Counted from the first letter of the stretch, positions 13,801-25,843 are shown. The stretch is 64,000 nucleotides of DNA from Dromaius novaehollandiae (GCF_036370855.1 NC_088111.1:21239501-21303500); one strand, 5' to 3'. Numbers and translations: made by a program. Notes: a model not told the origin generated them from the sequence alone.

Positions 13801-16800
13801 ACAATGCCTCCCTTCTGGATGAGGAATCAGAGGTCACATCGTGTCAGTAAAATGCTATCAGGCAGCTTTTTTTTTTTCCTCTCCAAAAGGAGCACACATA
13901 CTCTGTTGCCCCAATACTAAATCATTCTAATGTTCCCAACAACACACTAGAGACTTTTCAGTGGTAAAGGAAATTCTGCACGCAAGTCCCTCTGAAGATT
14001 AAATTGCAATGACCACCACTTAGCACAAGGTGGTGCTGAAGAAATGTCTTATTTTGAGGTGAGTAAGACTTGTACAGGACTTAAGGGTATTTTATAAGCT
14101 TGTATCAATGTTAATGCCTAAAAAAACCTCATTTTCTGAGATTTCTAGATATATCATTGTTTCCCCAGCACAAATATGCAACAGTGGCATATAAAGATGA
14201 TGAAAGAAAACATGCAAAAGCCCCCAAGCCTCCACAGCTTGAGTGGACATTGTTAAAGTATTTCTTTAGCTTTTCAAAGCTGACTATCCTTTAATATCAC
14301 AAAAACCTAGGAAAGAAAGAAGTCTTGCAGTATATCTCAAAAGACAGAAAACTGTCAGTACAAAGGGAATAAGCAAACTTCAGAACTTAGAATCTCTCAC
14401 TGAAAACTGTCTGTGGAAAGGACCTTTTCCTTACATGAGAGAAGAGTTAACCCATATTTCTCAGTCACCTCCCTAAAAGGCATCAAATAGAAAAGCAGCA
14501 TACCAATGTACAATATTTAAGCTTGACAAAGACTAAATGACATAAAACTTTTCAAGTAAAAACTAGCACCCAGAAAGTCTCCTTGGAGAGTGGCTCCATT
14601 ATCATCTGGTTTGATTTTAGCAGATCCCTTTCAGCCTCTGAGTGGTGCTTGGAGAAGTCTGGACAAGAAGACATCCTTATCTCCCTCTCCCTATTGGATT
14701 CTATCCCCACAGAAACCAAGGAAACTACCAAAAGGAACTACCCTAGAGTAACAAATCTTCAAGAAGCATCTCTGATTCAGCATGTATAAATAGTGCAACA
14801 CTATTGTTTTCCCCTTGAGACTGGGAGGGTGTGCCACAATGTGGGGACAGAGACTTGATGGCTTGTGTAGGGATGTAAAAGGGTACAAAATCAAGGGGGT
14901 TCAGTTCCAGCCAGGCCTTGTTTCTCCTTCTTTGTCTATCCTCTGATCAGAAGCAGTGAAAACCTGGTAGATCCCATTTTATGCTGGGTATGTCCTGTCC
15001 CAGCACAGGGAGTAGGGGACTGGAAGGACACTGATCTTTAACTACCTTGAGCCTTCCCTGCATTGCATACATCAGCAAAAAAGGAAGTTGTACCCCACAT
15101 AATACGGTAAATTGAACTGAACTGCACTAAATGACTTAAAAGGTCAGCCAGAAAGTTTGTCATAAAACCAGGTATTAATCTCTTTTCTCCTGGACTGATG
15201 TTTTAAAACACCCATAAGATAGATAAATATCATGCTGGTACAACAGGTGAATAAAACAAAGCAGGAGGAAATCTGTATCCATCCCCCAAGATAAAGAACA
15301 GATTAAACCTAGGTTTAAGCACAGCAAGCTTCACATTCTACATGCTGGTACACACAGCTGGCTGCTAGCCTGGCTGCTGCTCTAGCTCAAAGCAGCTATA
15401 TTGGGTTTAGGAAAAGCTGGAATCAGAACAGCTGCTGATAAACTGGGCAGCAGCTATCTGTGCCTGACCTGCCAGACTGCATGGAATAAGCCTGAGCTCC
15501 CACGTCATGCCTGGACCCTTGTCTCCTGGAGACCTGTGAGGCTTGGGCTAAATCTGAATCTAAGCCTGGTCTGAGTGCTAGCACTGATCAAGGTGAGAAG
15601 TCTGACCTTGAGACAAAGTGCCTATGCAGAAAAAAGTCAGCTTGTTTGTTGGTGGTCACATACAGCCCATGGAGAGCCAGGAAATGGACTTCCAACCTTC
15701 TGACTCCCAATCTTCTATTTAACTACAAAATTCTGACTTCATTACCATTGGCAGCCAAATGCAAAGCTAGTGTCTACAGAGCCATGCCACAAACCTGTGG
15801 TTCCTGGTTATATCAGGTCTGACTTTGATCTTAAATCTGTTTTATTTGAACAGTCCAAAAATGGACAGTTTTCCCTTCTATATCAAAGTGAGTAATCCAA
15901 CTGTTCAGCAAACCTTTGTGTATGAAGAGTTTCACTGTAATTTTTCATGACAGTATCATACAATTGGAAACCTGTTAAAAGATTCCATTTCCCATACCCT
16001 TAGGCTATACTTGAGAAAATTTACCCATGAATACAGTAGTAAATTTGATTAATCAAACTGTCCTCTTGCAGCTTGGAACCTGAACTCCAATCCCCTTTCT
16101 GGCAATCCAACACAACCTTACCAGGCAGATTGCCCAGACATGTTATTAAGCTTTATATAAAGAAGCTTTTCCTTTTCAGATCTGCTCAAAATTTCTCTTT
16201 AGTGCAGGCATTTGCCACACATTACATTTGAAGCATCCTATTCACAACAGTGAAATTCCACTGCAGCCAAGGATAGACAATAGGATTTAACCAAAGACTC
16301 AAGTAGACCAGTATTCCCTTTAACCTCCTGTGATAAGGTCTCAAGGTTGCAACACTACTGTCCATTAGAGAGATGATGGATTTAAACACACTATTTGCTG
16401 ATGTTTCACAGCCGTGGAGGGATTCATAGCAAACAGAGTTTAGGGAGTCCCAGCTACCAAGCCATTAAGGAAGACCCTCACATCCTTCTGCCAGCCATGC
16501 TCTAACTGGAAAACCTATGTTTCAACTATGATGAAGTTAAAGTGGGGCTGAGCTACCCCTGCTGCAAATGGAGAAGAGCTCAGCGCCTCCCCAGAAAAAC
16601 CTTCCAGCTCCTCCAAGAATTTCACCATGTTTGAGAGAGTCTTTAGCCTTGTGCTTAACCAGGAATCTCCCCAGACTTTAATAGCAGGTCCATTGTAGCC
16701 TGTCTGCAACAGATGGTTTGTCTGGAGCTTCTCTACCTGCTGTTGCTGATGGAACTCAACACATTGCTGGCTTACACTGTGTTAAGCCTGTGGATGTAGT

Positions 16801-17390
16801 GAGACTGGCATAAACAGCAGCCCTTTCCCCTCCCCTTCTCACAGCTGAGACTCTTATCAACCGGTTCCCACATTTCACCTCCTTGCAGTTGGGTCTGCAC
16901 TTCTGTAGCGGACTACTGTGTCCTAACCTTACCAGTCACATAAGGTAGGTCAGTCTGATCTACAATCTGCTGGACTGTGCCTGCTGGGATTAAAGTCCCT
17001 GAAAGGGGCTGCACTGCAACTGGCAAATGTCATCTACCATGGTCCCGTCCTCAGGGAAGCACCCTAGAAGACATAATATCTTGTCAGCTAGAGCCCAGCT
17101 CTGCAGTCTTTACCCATTATGTCAGCTGCTGAACCATCCAAGGGCCCTTTTACATGCTGATGATCTCAGAGGTCAGGAAAGCAGACACCTGAAAGGCACC
17201 TAAGATCTGCAGGACTACAAGCAGTACCAAGAGATATGATGAGATTGGTACAGTTCACATAAAATCCATTTCCCAGTCAGTATTTCTCATTGTGGCTGAG
17301 CAGGAACACTACCTGTGCTGCCCTGAAAACACCTAAGCACGAATTACATTTCCATGCAGCATGTAAACTGGCCAACGTCACATTGCTTAC
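10856..17390. other. PIGQ intron between coding exons 1 and 2
   Basis: This 6.5-kb intron is mostly AT-rich with no recognisable coding exon. The part at 15350-15600 is more GC- and CTG-rich than its surroundings, and 16380-17180 has the look of old, decayed repeat or exonised sequence, but I could match neither to a family. The 64-codon minus ORF at 16515-16709 has no support beyond being open. Confidence 0.5.
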
Positions 17391-18064
17391 CTGCTCTTAC
17401 AGATCACAGAGGTAAGTGACAGCAGGAATGTCAACAGCATACATGCAGGCACAGAGGCCTGCTTCATCAGCTCCACAATGATACTAGCTTCAACTCCATC
17501 TGACTGCCAGTGGGTCAACTTGATGGGCCCATCATCATATCTGTCTGTCATGAACAATATCTTGCTGTTTGCAACTGTGTTAAACATGGCAGCGAGCTTT
17601 GAAGCATCATCTGCCTTACAGTCAGTGGAGGTAGCTATGTCCACTGGGGGATGTAGATAGGAAAGCATGACTTTGCGCTGGTCATAATATACTAAGATGA
17701 TTTCTTCTTCCTTAGGGCTGTTAGACTGTTTCTGAAGGGTAGAACAACTCCAAAATTTGCTGTCTCTCTCTTTGCTTATCTGAATCCACGGCTTATGGGA
17801 AAATATTGTCCCAAGGTCTTCCAAGAACTTACTCAGACTCTCTTCTTTCTCCTGTTTGCTGTTGCTCCACGAGCCAAGCACAGAAACTTTGATCTTCGTC
17901 ACCTGCTGGACTTCACTGAGATATTGCTTCACCTGGACTGGAATAAAAGGGAAATGGACCACTGCAAGGATAACAGCAGAGTTCTGTTCTGAGATCCAAC
18001 GACCGATCAAAATGCCACTTTCTGCTGAGGAGCAGCACGAAGGAAAGAAGACCTTAAGTACCAT
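17391..18064 (-). CDS. PIGQ: PIGQ first coding exon (GPI-GlcNAc transferase subunit Q, partial gene)
   Basis: PIGQ (yeast Gpi1) is a membrane subunit that helps assemble the ER complex transferring GlcNAc to phosphatidylinositol, the first step of GPI-anchor synthesis; known partners are PIGA, PIGC, PIGH, PIGP, PIGY and DPM2. This exon encodes residues 1-224 and opens with MVLKVFFPSCC, close to the human start as I recall it. Internal blocks HFPFIPVQVKQ, VYYDQRKV and HWQSDGVEASI are family signatures. The last ~20 residues (LLTFLLSLTSV) form a hydrophobic, probably transmembrane segment. The exon begins at 18091 after an acceptor ending TTGGCAG, giving 27 nt of leader before the ATG at 18064. 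It ends at 17391 on a GTAAGC donor, two bases into codon 225. The frame stays open upstream of the ATG, but that part is intron. The five exons found join without a frame break, which makes the call very secure. Confidence 0.96.
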
Positions 18065-18229
18065 GACAGCGATCCTTACAGAACGGTACACCTGCCAATA
18101 AACACAAACACAACATTTGGGGATGGCAATCACATACAAAGAAAATCTGAGCTGACCAAAGTCATTGGTGAGGAGGCCCACTCAAGTTTTAAAACACTAA
18201 GTCTAATCACTTGCCTTTGTACTGAAACT

Positions 18230-18463
18230 AGATACTGTCATTTGTGACAGCCAACGGACATTTCGAATCATAGAAGTATTTAGTGGGCTCGTAATAAACT
18301 CCAGTCTTTGAAAATGATGGGTGGTGAGACTGGAATTTTCCAGCAAATTTATTTTCCCAGTCCTGGAACAATCTTTCATGACGGTACACTGGGAAGCGCA
18401 CACACACTGCTGGACTGGCCAAGATGAGGACTCTGTCCAGTCTTGCATCTTGGTATCTTGGTT
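18230..18463 (-). other. Unidentified exon-like ORF upstream of PIGQ
   Basis: On the minus strand a stretch rich in pyrimidines ends TTTTCAG and is followed by an open frame of about 80 codons that begins EYPVSEPRYQDARL and runs to a TAG. The translation is hydrophilic and aromatic-rich (for example VYRHERLFQDWENKF, GVYYEPTKYFYDSK) and reads more like a real protein than most chance ORFs here. I do not recognise the family. It might be the last exon of a small minus-strand gene, an alternative PIGQ leader exon, or chance. No AATAAA follows it before the PIGQ exon at 18091. If spliced into that exon through a weak GTATCT donor, it would soon meet a stop and would not join the PIGQ frame. Confidence 0.25.
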
Positions 18464-18619
18464 CTGACACTGGATACTCCTGAAAACTCCATAGAGAAGG
18501 GCCTAGATAGATACATACTGTGATGCCTCTGGGGAATATTTCTTCCCATTACTCACAATCAAATATTGGTTTATGCTATGAAGCAAGATAATTTCAGAGC
18601 CTTCTTTATCTTCTAGGAA

Positions 18620-18800
18620 TTGGGAGCTGTGCTCTGTAACAAACTCACTGGAGAACCTTGGTCAGATCACTGAACTCTTCTTGTCTCACTCCCCTCATCT
18701 GGAAACAGAGATGATAGTTTTGAATTAAGTTGTGAAGACACTATGATGATTAACTGATTAAAGTTTATATAGTAGTTTTAATTCACTAGATGCAAGATCC
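18620..18800 (+). mobile_element. MIR-like SINE fragment
   Basis: The order ACCTTGGTCAGATCACTGAA, then CTCATCTGGAAACAGAGATGATA, then AAGTTGTGAAGACACTATGA follows the MIR core (ACCTTGGGCAAGTCACTTAA; CATCTGTAAAATGGGGATAATA; GTTGTGAGGATTAA) with many changes. Confidence 0.6.
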
Positions 18801-21363
18801 TAAAGAAGAAAAGCATCTTTACTTTATCAGTATTCTTTATCTAATATATTTTTCTTCATGTCATTAAGAAAACATTTCAATGGCTTTGTAAGACCTTTAC
18901 AAAAAGGAGCTTTAAGGCAGTTGACAACGTCTCTTTAAATAAGGTTGAGGTTTCTAACAGAAATATAATTGCAGTAAGGAGTGCGCTGGTACAGAACAAT
19001 CAGCATCCGGTGCCTGTTGTCCTTTTCTGTCCTTTAGTGCTTTGTTAGAGATGTGAAAACTCTACAAGCCCCTAAGGCTGGCTCCTATACGAGGGACCAG
19101 TCAATTGGAAAGAGAAACAGAGAGTGTATTTATAACATGTAGATAGGATGCACAACATGGAAGTCCCTGGCGCTTTTGTTCTTCTCTCTATTTAATACAG
19201 GACAACGGATCTAGTAAATCTCAGCATCTGGCAATTTGCTAAGGCACAGAATAGGCAGTGGGGAAGCAACAAAGGCAAGTAATTAACCTAGTCTCAGAAC
19301 CACAGCCCTGCCAAACACAGCAGCAGGAAATGTCTGCTCATGAATGAGTTGTCAGCCCCTCAAGGCAAAAGGTGAAGTTTCCTTGGCATCTATCTCACCC
19401 GTGCCACAGGGAAAAGCATCACAATTGCAAGGACTAATGTTTTCCTGGGCCTGAATTTTCCCTTTTACAGCAAAACTGCAAAGCACGCCCCAATACTTCC
19501 CTTCAAAGAAGTGTAAGGGTGCTTGTGAGAGGTTCTGTGTTTGCAGCATGCTGCTCAGAGTAGGTGGTGTTCTCAGCTCCTGCGGGGAGTGAGCACCTCA
19601 CCCCACCACCTGGCACACCCCTCTGGCATTTTGAGGCCACAGAGGGAGGTATAGCTCCCCCTCCTTGGCCCCCAGCAAAAGGGAAAAAGGAAGTGGAAAC
19701 GCGTATCAAAAGAAGGGCAGAAAGAGAAAATGGCACACTGACATCTTAGGACTGTAAAGATAAAGGACACCAGGTGTGGAAAATGTTACAGACCTGCAGT
19801 ACAATTGAAAGACTTAGTCTTTTGCCAGATAAAGCATAGTATCTATTAGATTCAGATAGACTGAAAAACAAGACATCAGAACTCATTTTTCATCTCTATT
19901 GAAATAGATAATATCAGGGTGGCTTTTTTGGGGAAGATCATGAGGAAGAAAAAGTACACATTTCCTACCTAGAAGAGTCTTTCCTGAAACAGATAAGAAA
20001 CTTTGATGAAAATCAGCTAACAGACACAATTAATTAGACTAGTCCTTGAAAAAAAAACTGAAATAAAACCTATCCCCTACATTTCACTTTTCCCTTCTTT
20101 AGAAACTGTGGTTTGTCCAAGAATACTAGCCAAAATAGTCTTCCCTGCACCACCTCTCCTTCCTGCATACCTTACTCAGATTGTTAAAGAAACATTATTG
20201 AGATGAGATTTGGTCCAGGATTTAGCTTTAGGTTTGAAAAAGCTTTTTCATTTTTTGCTAAGATCTATACACACATTAACAGGAAAAAGGAAATAAATAA
20301 TAAGTAAATACAGGAACCCAGAAAGAAAAAAACAGATGGAATGTGTCAGGAATGTACATATATACATATGCTCAGAAATTATTCAAAATAATATCAATTT
20401 AGCTAGAGGGATAAAATTTTAGCTATATTGCAGTACCAAAAACTTACAAGTGAAGTTTACCAACAACTGAATACTTTAAAAACTGAAACTGAGTTGGCCA
20501 TTTTAAAGGACCAAAAGAAAAACAAAGAAATAACCCTACCTGAATGTTTTTTTTGTTTCTGTTTTATTTATCAAAGCTACCACCAGTAATATTGAAAAGA
20601 TAAGCCTATATCTTTTTAAAGTTGAATTTTTATTCTTATTTTTCCTCCAGAGGTGTCACCATTGTTTGGCAGTATCACTACAAGAGATCTCCAGTGTCCC
20701 TACATGGCTCTCCTTCCTAAAGGTGTGCTCATACAGGAGACATTTCAGAAAATTACTGAACTGACTCTTTCAATTCAGTTATTTTTCAGTAAGATTTTTT
20801 TTTTTAAAACAGCCATCTAAGTGGTGGAAAAAACTCTCATGGAGGAAGAATATTTCTCATCTTTATTTTCGCTATCTTGTTTTTTCTCTTGCCTTCCCCA
20901 ACCTTTTAAATTAACTTAGTTTCATTTGGCTTACTACCACGACTATAGCTCAGTTTGAACAATAATATAGTACTTCATCTGTCCTTTTGATGCCGCATAT
21001 ATTGCTGAGAAGGCTTTGCTATAATATTCAGCAAATATAAAATATCCCTATAGTTGAAAACAGACCGTGTCCTATTTATATGTTAATTTGGCATATTCTT
21101 GTAATCAGGGAACAGGTCTGGGAGCTCAGGAAGCAGAGCTTGTACTCCCAACTCTATGAATTGCTGTGTATACCTTATTCATTTTAATATACTGTTTGAA
21201 ATCTAAAGTTGACATTTTAAATGTCACTACAGGCATCTATTTCACTGCTGCTAATTTTAACAGAAATATCCAAATATTTTTACTCCATGCTCCCAAGCAG
21301 ATGCCCAGAACTGCCCACTGTTTCTAAGCCAAAACCCCCAGCCTCTCCCCAAGTAGCCATACC

Positions 21364-21391
21364 AAAAAAAAAAAAAGAGAGAGAGAGAGAA
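21364..21391. repeat. A13 and (GA)n tract
   Basis: Thirteen A bases are followed by about seven GA units. Confidence 0.93.
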
Positions 21392-21989
21392 AAAGAGGAT
21401 AGAGCATAAAATTAATTAACTTGCTATTTAAATCAAACAAACAAATAAACGTAGGACTACAGAACTGGTTCGTTTCATAACTTTAAATACAAAAGCACTG
21501 GCAACTTGGGGCAGACGTGGCCCCAGTCTCATCAAATGGGCTTGCCGCATCAGCATCGACTATGCCAAGCAGTGCTAATGCAAAGGGAGTAGCCTTCATG
21601 GGCTCTGGTAAATCTGTGCCTGACAATTCAGAAGCCCTTCTGCCAGAGTTTAGGGTCACCAGGCCAGGAAATAACAAAAGCACTGAAAACCTGGTTATGC
21701 CTGTCCCTTGGGGACAGCCGTAGGACTGTGTCTCCCAGCAAAGTCTTCCAACTTTTTGCTCATCTATTTTTTTTGTGATTTACAAATCTGATCTTTGTTC
21801 GGGAAGGTATTCATGGGACACGGACAGGCCAAGAAACATTAACAGCTGTAAAAGGCCTTCTCCTCGATGCCCCTTGCTCCAATCCGAGCCTGGTTAAAGG
21901 CAAATAAAGCGCTACCCTTTGGCTCTTCGGCTGCCTCTACAAAAACGTGCTGGGACCACGTGTTGCCGTCCTCGGTCCAAGTTTTCTCA

Positions 21990-22790
21990 GTGACAGGGGT
22001 CGCTTAAAGCGGTTAAGAGCGGCCAATTAGCCCTTCCTGGCCTCGTTCGAGCACAGCTGGGGAAGCGGGGGAGCGAAGGGCGGTGGGGAGCGGGAAGGCC
22101 CCAGGGGTCTCTTCGCAGCGACCAGCGGGACCCATGGCGCAGCGAGGCAGGCCCGGGGCGGAGGGCAGGCAGGGCGCGACCTCCGGGGGCACGGGGGAAA
22201 AGGAGAGCCCGCCTCCCGCAGGCCAGGCACGCAGAGGGCAGTGGCCTGACCGCCCCGCTCCCCGCCGCGGCCCCCCGGGCCCGCCGCCCTCCTACCGCGC
22301 CGCCCGCCGCTGCCATCCGAGCCACTTCCGGGGGCGGCCGCGCCGTTGCTAGGATACGCCGTCCCGCCAGAGGCCCCCTTTGTGTTCCCGCGGCGCTCCG
22401 GCCGGCGCCCTGGGCACGGGTTTGAAGGTTCCGCCGCTGCAGCAGCCCGCGGAGGGCAGCCGCGTGGCGCCCTGGCCGCACAGGGCGGGGAGAGCTGCAG
22501 GGCGGCACCGGGCCGGGCGCTTCCGCTGTGGCCGGCTTACAGGAGCGGCCCGCGACGCCCCGTAGGCGGCCCCCCGGCGTCCCCGGGGCCGGGCCGGGTC
22601 GGGCCGGGCCTCCCCGCCCGGAGGGAAGGGACCGGCAGCGCCAAGATGCTGCGCTTCTCCGAGACTCGTTCTGCGGGGCAAATGGCTGCTGCCCGCGCTT
22701 GCTGCCCCCTGGTTTCCTCGCCGTGCTGCATTCAAATAAGCAAAATGCGCCCGCTTTGTTTCTACACTGCGCTTGCGTGATTTCGCAGCC
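21990..22790. promoter_or_regulatory. CpG island, probable PIGQ promoter
   Basis: About 800 bp are strongly GC-rich with dense undepleted CpG, unlike the AT-rich and CpG-poor DNA on both sides. It contains an ETS/GABP-type site (ACTTCCGG, 22324-22331) overlapping a GC box (GGGGCGG, 22331-22337), typical of housekeeping promoters without a TATA box. It lies 4 kb upstream of the first PIGQ coding exon on the minus strand, so I assign it to PIGQ. It could also fire in the plus direction towards 23 kb, where I see no gene. The many long ORFs inside it arise from the lack of AT-rich stop codons. Confidence 0.8.
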
Positions 22791-22799
22791 AAATTAAAA

Positions 22800-25051
22800 A
22801 AAGGGGGTGGTGTGTGCGCGCGTGTATGAGAGGATGCTCGAACTTTTAGAGTTTTAAGACAGCCTCTTCTAAATTTCTGTCAACCAAACCCATCAATTTT
22901 CCATGTGCCCTTAGCTCTCAGCCTGTCTGTGATTTTGCCCTGAGGCCCCAGCAGTTTGCAAGCCTCTGCTGCAGCCCTTATTACCCGACTGGGCTGTGAA
23001 GAGCCAGTGCCAGCCTTGGCATCCCCTGCATGGCCTAGTCCCATCCGCTTCCCTAACCTCCTCTCCCGACTTTCTCACTCAGTCCTTTCCTTTGGCTGTC
23101 TCTCAGCTCCTCTCTTTCCCCTTGTTTTTAAGGTCAAGTAGCTCAGCAGCCTGGGAAAGACCAAGAGCAGCCCCTTCTCCTTGGAGCCTGCTCTTGTCTG
23201 CTGAGGCTAGGGTCAACTACCAGCTCCCTACAGCACAGGATCCTGCCTTCTGCCCGTCTCAAAAACACAGGACGCACTGGTATGTCAGCTTACCTTTCAA
23301 CTGCTTGTCTCCAAAGCCTGCCTCCAAAATGAGTGCAATGCGCTCTGTTCAAGCTGTAACCGCTGTGCTACAACCGCAGGCTGAGCCTGCTGATAAGGAA
23401 AGTCAGCTTTGTACTAACCCTTCAAACACTGGTATCGCTCAGTGCCATGACATGTAGGTCACAAGAAAAGCCAGGGACTCACATTCCATCATGAGACCCT
23501 ATTTTCCCCCTCCCCATGGCTTTGGCGAGCCCCCATGACCTCTGTTTCTTGACATTAAATGGAGGAGATCTGATATGAAACCATGAATGGTAACAATGTT
23601 GTTCAGGAGTTTCACTGCCATCGCATTCCTCTCTGTTTCATATGTACATAGTGTGTATGCATACACACACACCTAGCTTGTTTTTGCAGACTGGTGTTGT
23701 GCAAGCACATACAGTCAGGGTCTCAAGGATGCCAAGGACTTGGGAAGGACTTTGAACAAGGTGAGAGTGTCCTAGCTAGAAAAGGAAAATGGCCGCAGAG
23801 CTGGGGAATGCAGGTCTCACAGGGGTTCAGAACACAAGGATGGCAAAGAAAAGGATTTTTATGAGTTCCACATAACTGGAAAGAAGGTGGGGAAAGACTG
23901 GTTTTCTGGGAGCTCACTTGAAGGGAGGAGATGGAACAGAATCATCTTCATTCCTTTGATCCACACAGCCCCTGTCTCTTGCTCAGCTCTCCCTGTGCTC
24001 CCTTGCTTTGCCAGTGGTAGAGAGGGTCTTGGAAAGCACCACAGTATGTCCAGCATCTTCAGAGTATATTCCAGGGTTAGGAAGGAGAAAGGGTCCTCTC
24101 TGGGGTTCATTTGGGGCTGAAAGATAATGACTGGACTCATATGGTCTTCTAAATTGGGCAGACTTTGGGGACCAACTGCAGGGGCAGGTGAATCCCTACC
24201 ATGGTGTTAAACAAAGGGTGAATCTTATATGACACCTTTCCAATGCTGAGCACAGCTAGGCCAAGTGCCATGTGTATGCAGAGGTCTCAAACATCTGCAG
24301 AGGCTGAGGAGGTTGTGCAATGCACTTTATCCATGCTGACATCTTGGAGATGGAAAAGAGAACACCCTTCCCTCCTCTGCCACAGCCTGGCTGCTTTAGT
24401 GCTGGTCTCTGCTGATAAAGGCAAGTGCTGTGGTTCCCACAACCCTTCTGTCCAGAGGCAGAGCACTTCTCCAGGTGCAGGTGGGAATAAAACAGCAGGA
24501 CAGGCTGATTCCCAGTGCATGTGTTTATGTGAGCATTTGCATGTGCATATGTGCAGTCTACTCCATGCAATAGACATTGCTTCCCTGTAGAGGCCGGGAA
24601 TGAAGCAAGAAATCTATTACCTTTATTTAAACATCCTCCTGAAGTTTGTTCCAAACTAAATGTGCCAGACAATGGCTACCAGTTCTGACCTGGCCATACC
24701 CCTCCATTCATACTCTGCCCATTGGCATCAGGAAGCTGGAAGCCTGGCCGCAGAAAACAGGCATTTGGGGAAGAGAAATAATTCTATTAGTTTTGCAAAG
24801 ACACACAAAAATGGTGGGGAATGGTAACAAGTTTGTCAAGGCACCATTGCATAGCCAATTTTAAGTAGTTTGGTCCTTGTTCAGTTATATTAAAGTAGCT
24901 GATGGATCCAAGAGTCGCAGAGCTAGTCCTTGTTTGGTCTAGTCCTTGTTTCTGCCATCTGGAGGCTGGAAGGCAATAAGCTGGTTAAGTCTGGGGACAA
25001 TGCAAAGCTATGGGAGCAGATGAGTTCACTACCTGACAGCAGAACCAAAGC
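22800..25051. other. Gap between CpG island and NHLRC4
   Basis: This sequence is moderately GC-rich with a short CA microsatellite near 23660 and a near-tandem CTAGTCCTTGTTT duplication around 24925-24952. A minus-strand AATAAA at 24622-24627 lies about 430 bp past the NHLRC4 stop and is a candidate poly(A) signal for that gene. No other gene is supported. Confidence 0.5.
24622..24627 (-). terminator. Candidate NHLRC4 poly(A) signal
   Basis: AATAAA on the minus strand (context TTTAAATAAAGG) lies about 430 bp past the main-frame stop of NHLRC4. Confidence 0.35.
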
Positions 25052-25843
25052 TCAGTGGGGTTGCAATGGAACCAACCATGCTCTCTGCCTAGACATCAGG
25101 TTGGGGTTGTCGCAAGATGCCCAAAGGTTGCCAGGGTCGTAAGGAGGCCTCACAATCCTTAAAGACTTTCCACAATTCTCCGCTGGGTCTGCCACAAAGA
25201 GCTGCCCAAAGAAGGAACAAGCCACATCTGTGGGCTTCTTCAGATCTGCAGACACCAGGCAGATAGAAGCCCCATTCTCTGGGAGCAAGTGGACTGTGTG
25301 ACACTGCTCATCTGCCACCAGGATGTCACCTTCCACATCAACACAGACCCCAGCTGGATTGCCAAACTGATGTCCATGTTTGTTTCTGAGAGAGCACACA
25401 AGCTTACTGCTGCTTGTGAACAGCTTGACATCTCTGCATTCCTCACTTGCAATAAGGCCTCCCTTGGGAGCTGAACTGACATAGCGAGGTCCCCGCAAGT
25501 TGGGGACTGAATGGATATTCAATGTTTTGAAGGCAAGGTCCAAACTAAATCTGTGGACTTGGCCTTGAGCATACTCTGCTACCAACATCCTGCCCATGGA
25601 GTCTACTCCAAATCTTCTGGGGGAACCGACCTTTCTGATCTTTATCCATTCCCCTTTGGAGGGTCTGGTGTGATGGTTAATGACCCAGATGGTTCCACTC
25701 ATCAAGTCCGCTACAGAGCAAGTCACTCATCCGAGTCACAGTCACATCTTGTGGCAAGAACACACTGCTTCCCTGCTTCTTGGCAGAGCAGGGACTGCAG
25801 CATTTGGCCTGAGCTGTTGAGGAGATGGACCCCAGGGAGCACT
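25052..25843 (-). CDS. NHLRC4: NHLRC4, NHL-repeat protein with two apparent frameshifts
   Basis: NHLRC4 is a small protein of unknown function built from NHL beta-propeller repeats. The longest clean frame (25702-25055, 216 residues from an ATG) holds four repeats. Each has the same 16-residue module from its proline to VAD, VAE or ASE: beginning PRRFGV, PRYVSS, PAGVCV and PTDVAC. LVADEQ and ICLVSADL match the human protein as I recall it. A fifth module, PQDVTVTRMSDLL, sits just upstream in another frame and would join VAD LMSGTIWVIN if one base near 25716 were absent. The last repeat breaks after VADPAEN; the expected KVF continues in the third frame and stops at 25089, implying one lost T at 25174-25175. 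The 5' limit is an acceptor-like site (CTTGACAG before 25843, alternatively CTCAACAG before 25813). An upstream exon or start was not found. It may be a decaying gene or carry assembly errors. Confidence 0.85.

Larger units (their letters stand above)
18092..21990. other. Probable PIGQ 5' intron between CpG-island promoter and first coding exon
   Basis: No CDS of PIGQ lies here, so any sequence between the CpG island and the acceptor at 18091 should be leader exons or intron. It is AT-rich and contains an exon-like ORF (18230-18463), a MIR-like fragment (18620-18800) and an A/GA microsatellite (21364-21391). The exact 5' untranslated exon cannot be placed from sequence alone. Confidence 0.5.

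Noticed and set aside
16515..16709. Possible endogenous retrovirus or transposon coding remnant
   Set aside because: I could not find any characteristic pol, gag or integrase motif or terminal repeats nearby.
21987..22797. Several 90-170-codon ORFs on both strands at the CpG island
   Set aside because: Low-complexity Ala/Pro/Arg/Gly translations arise from GC-rich DNA lacking stop codons. They overlap in many frames and match no family I know.
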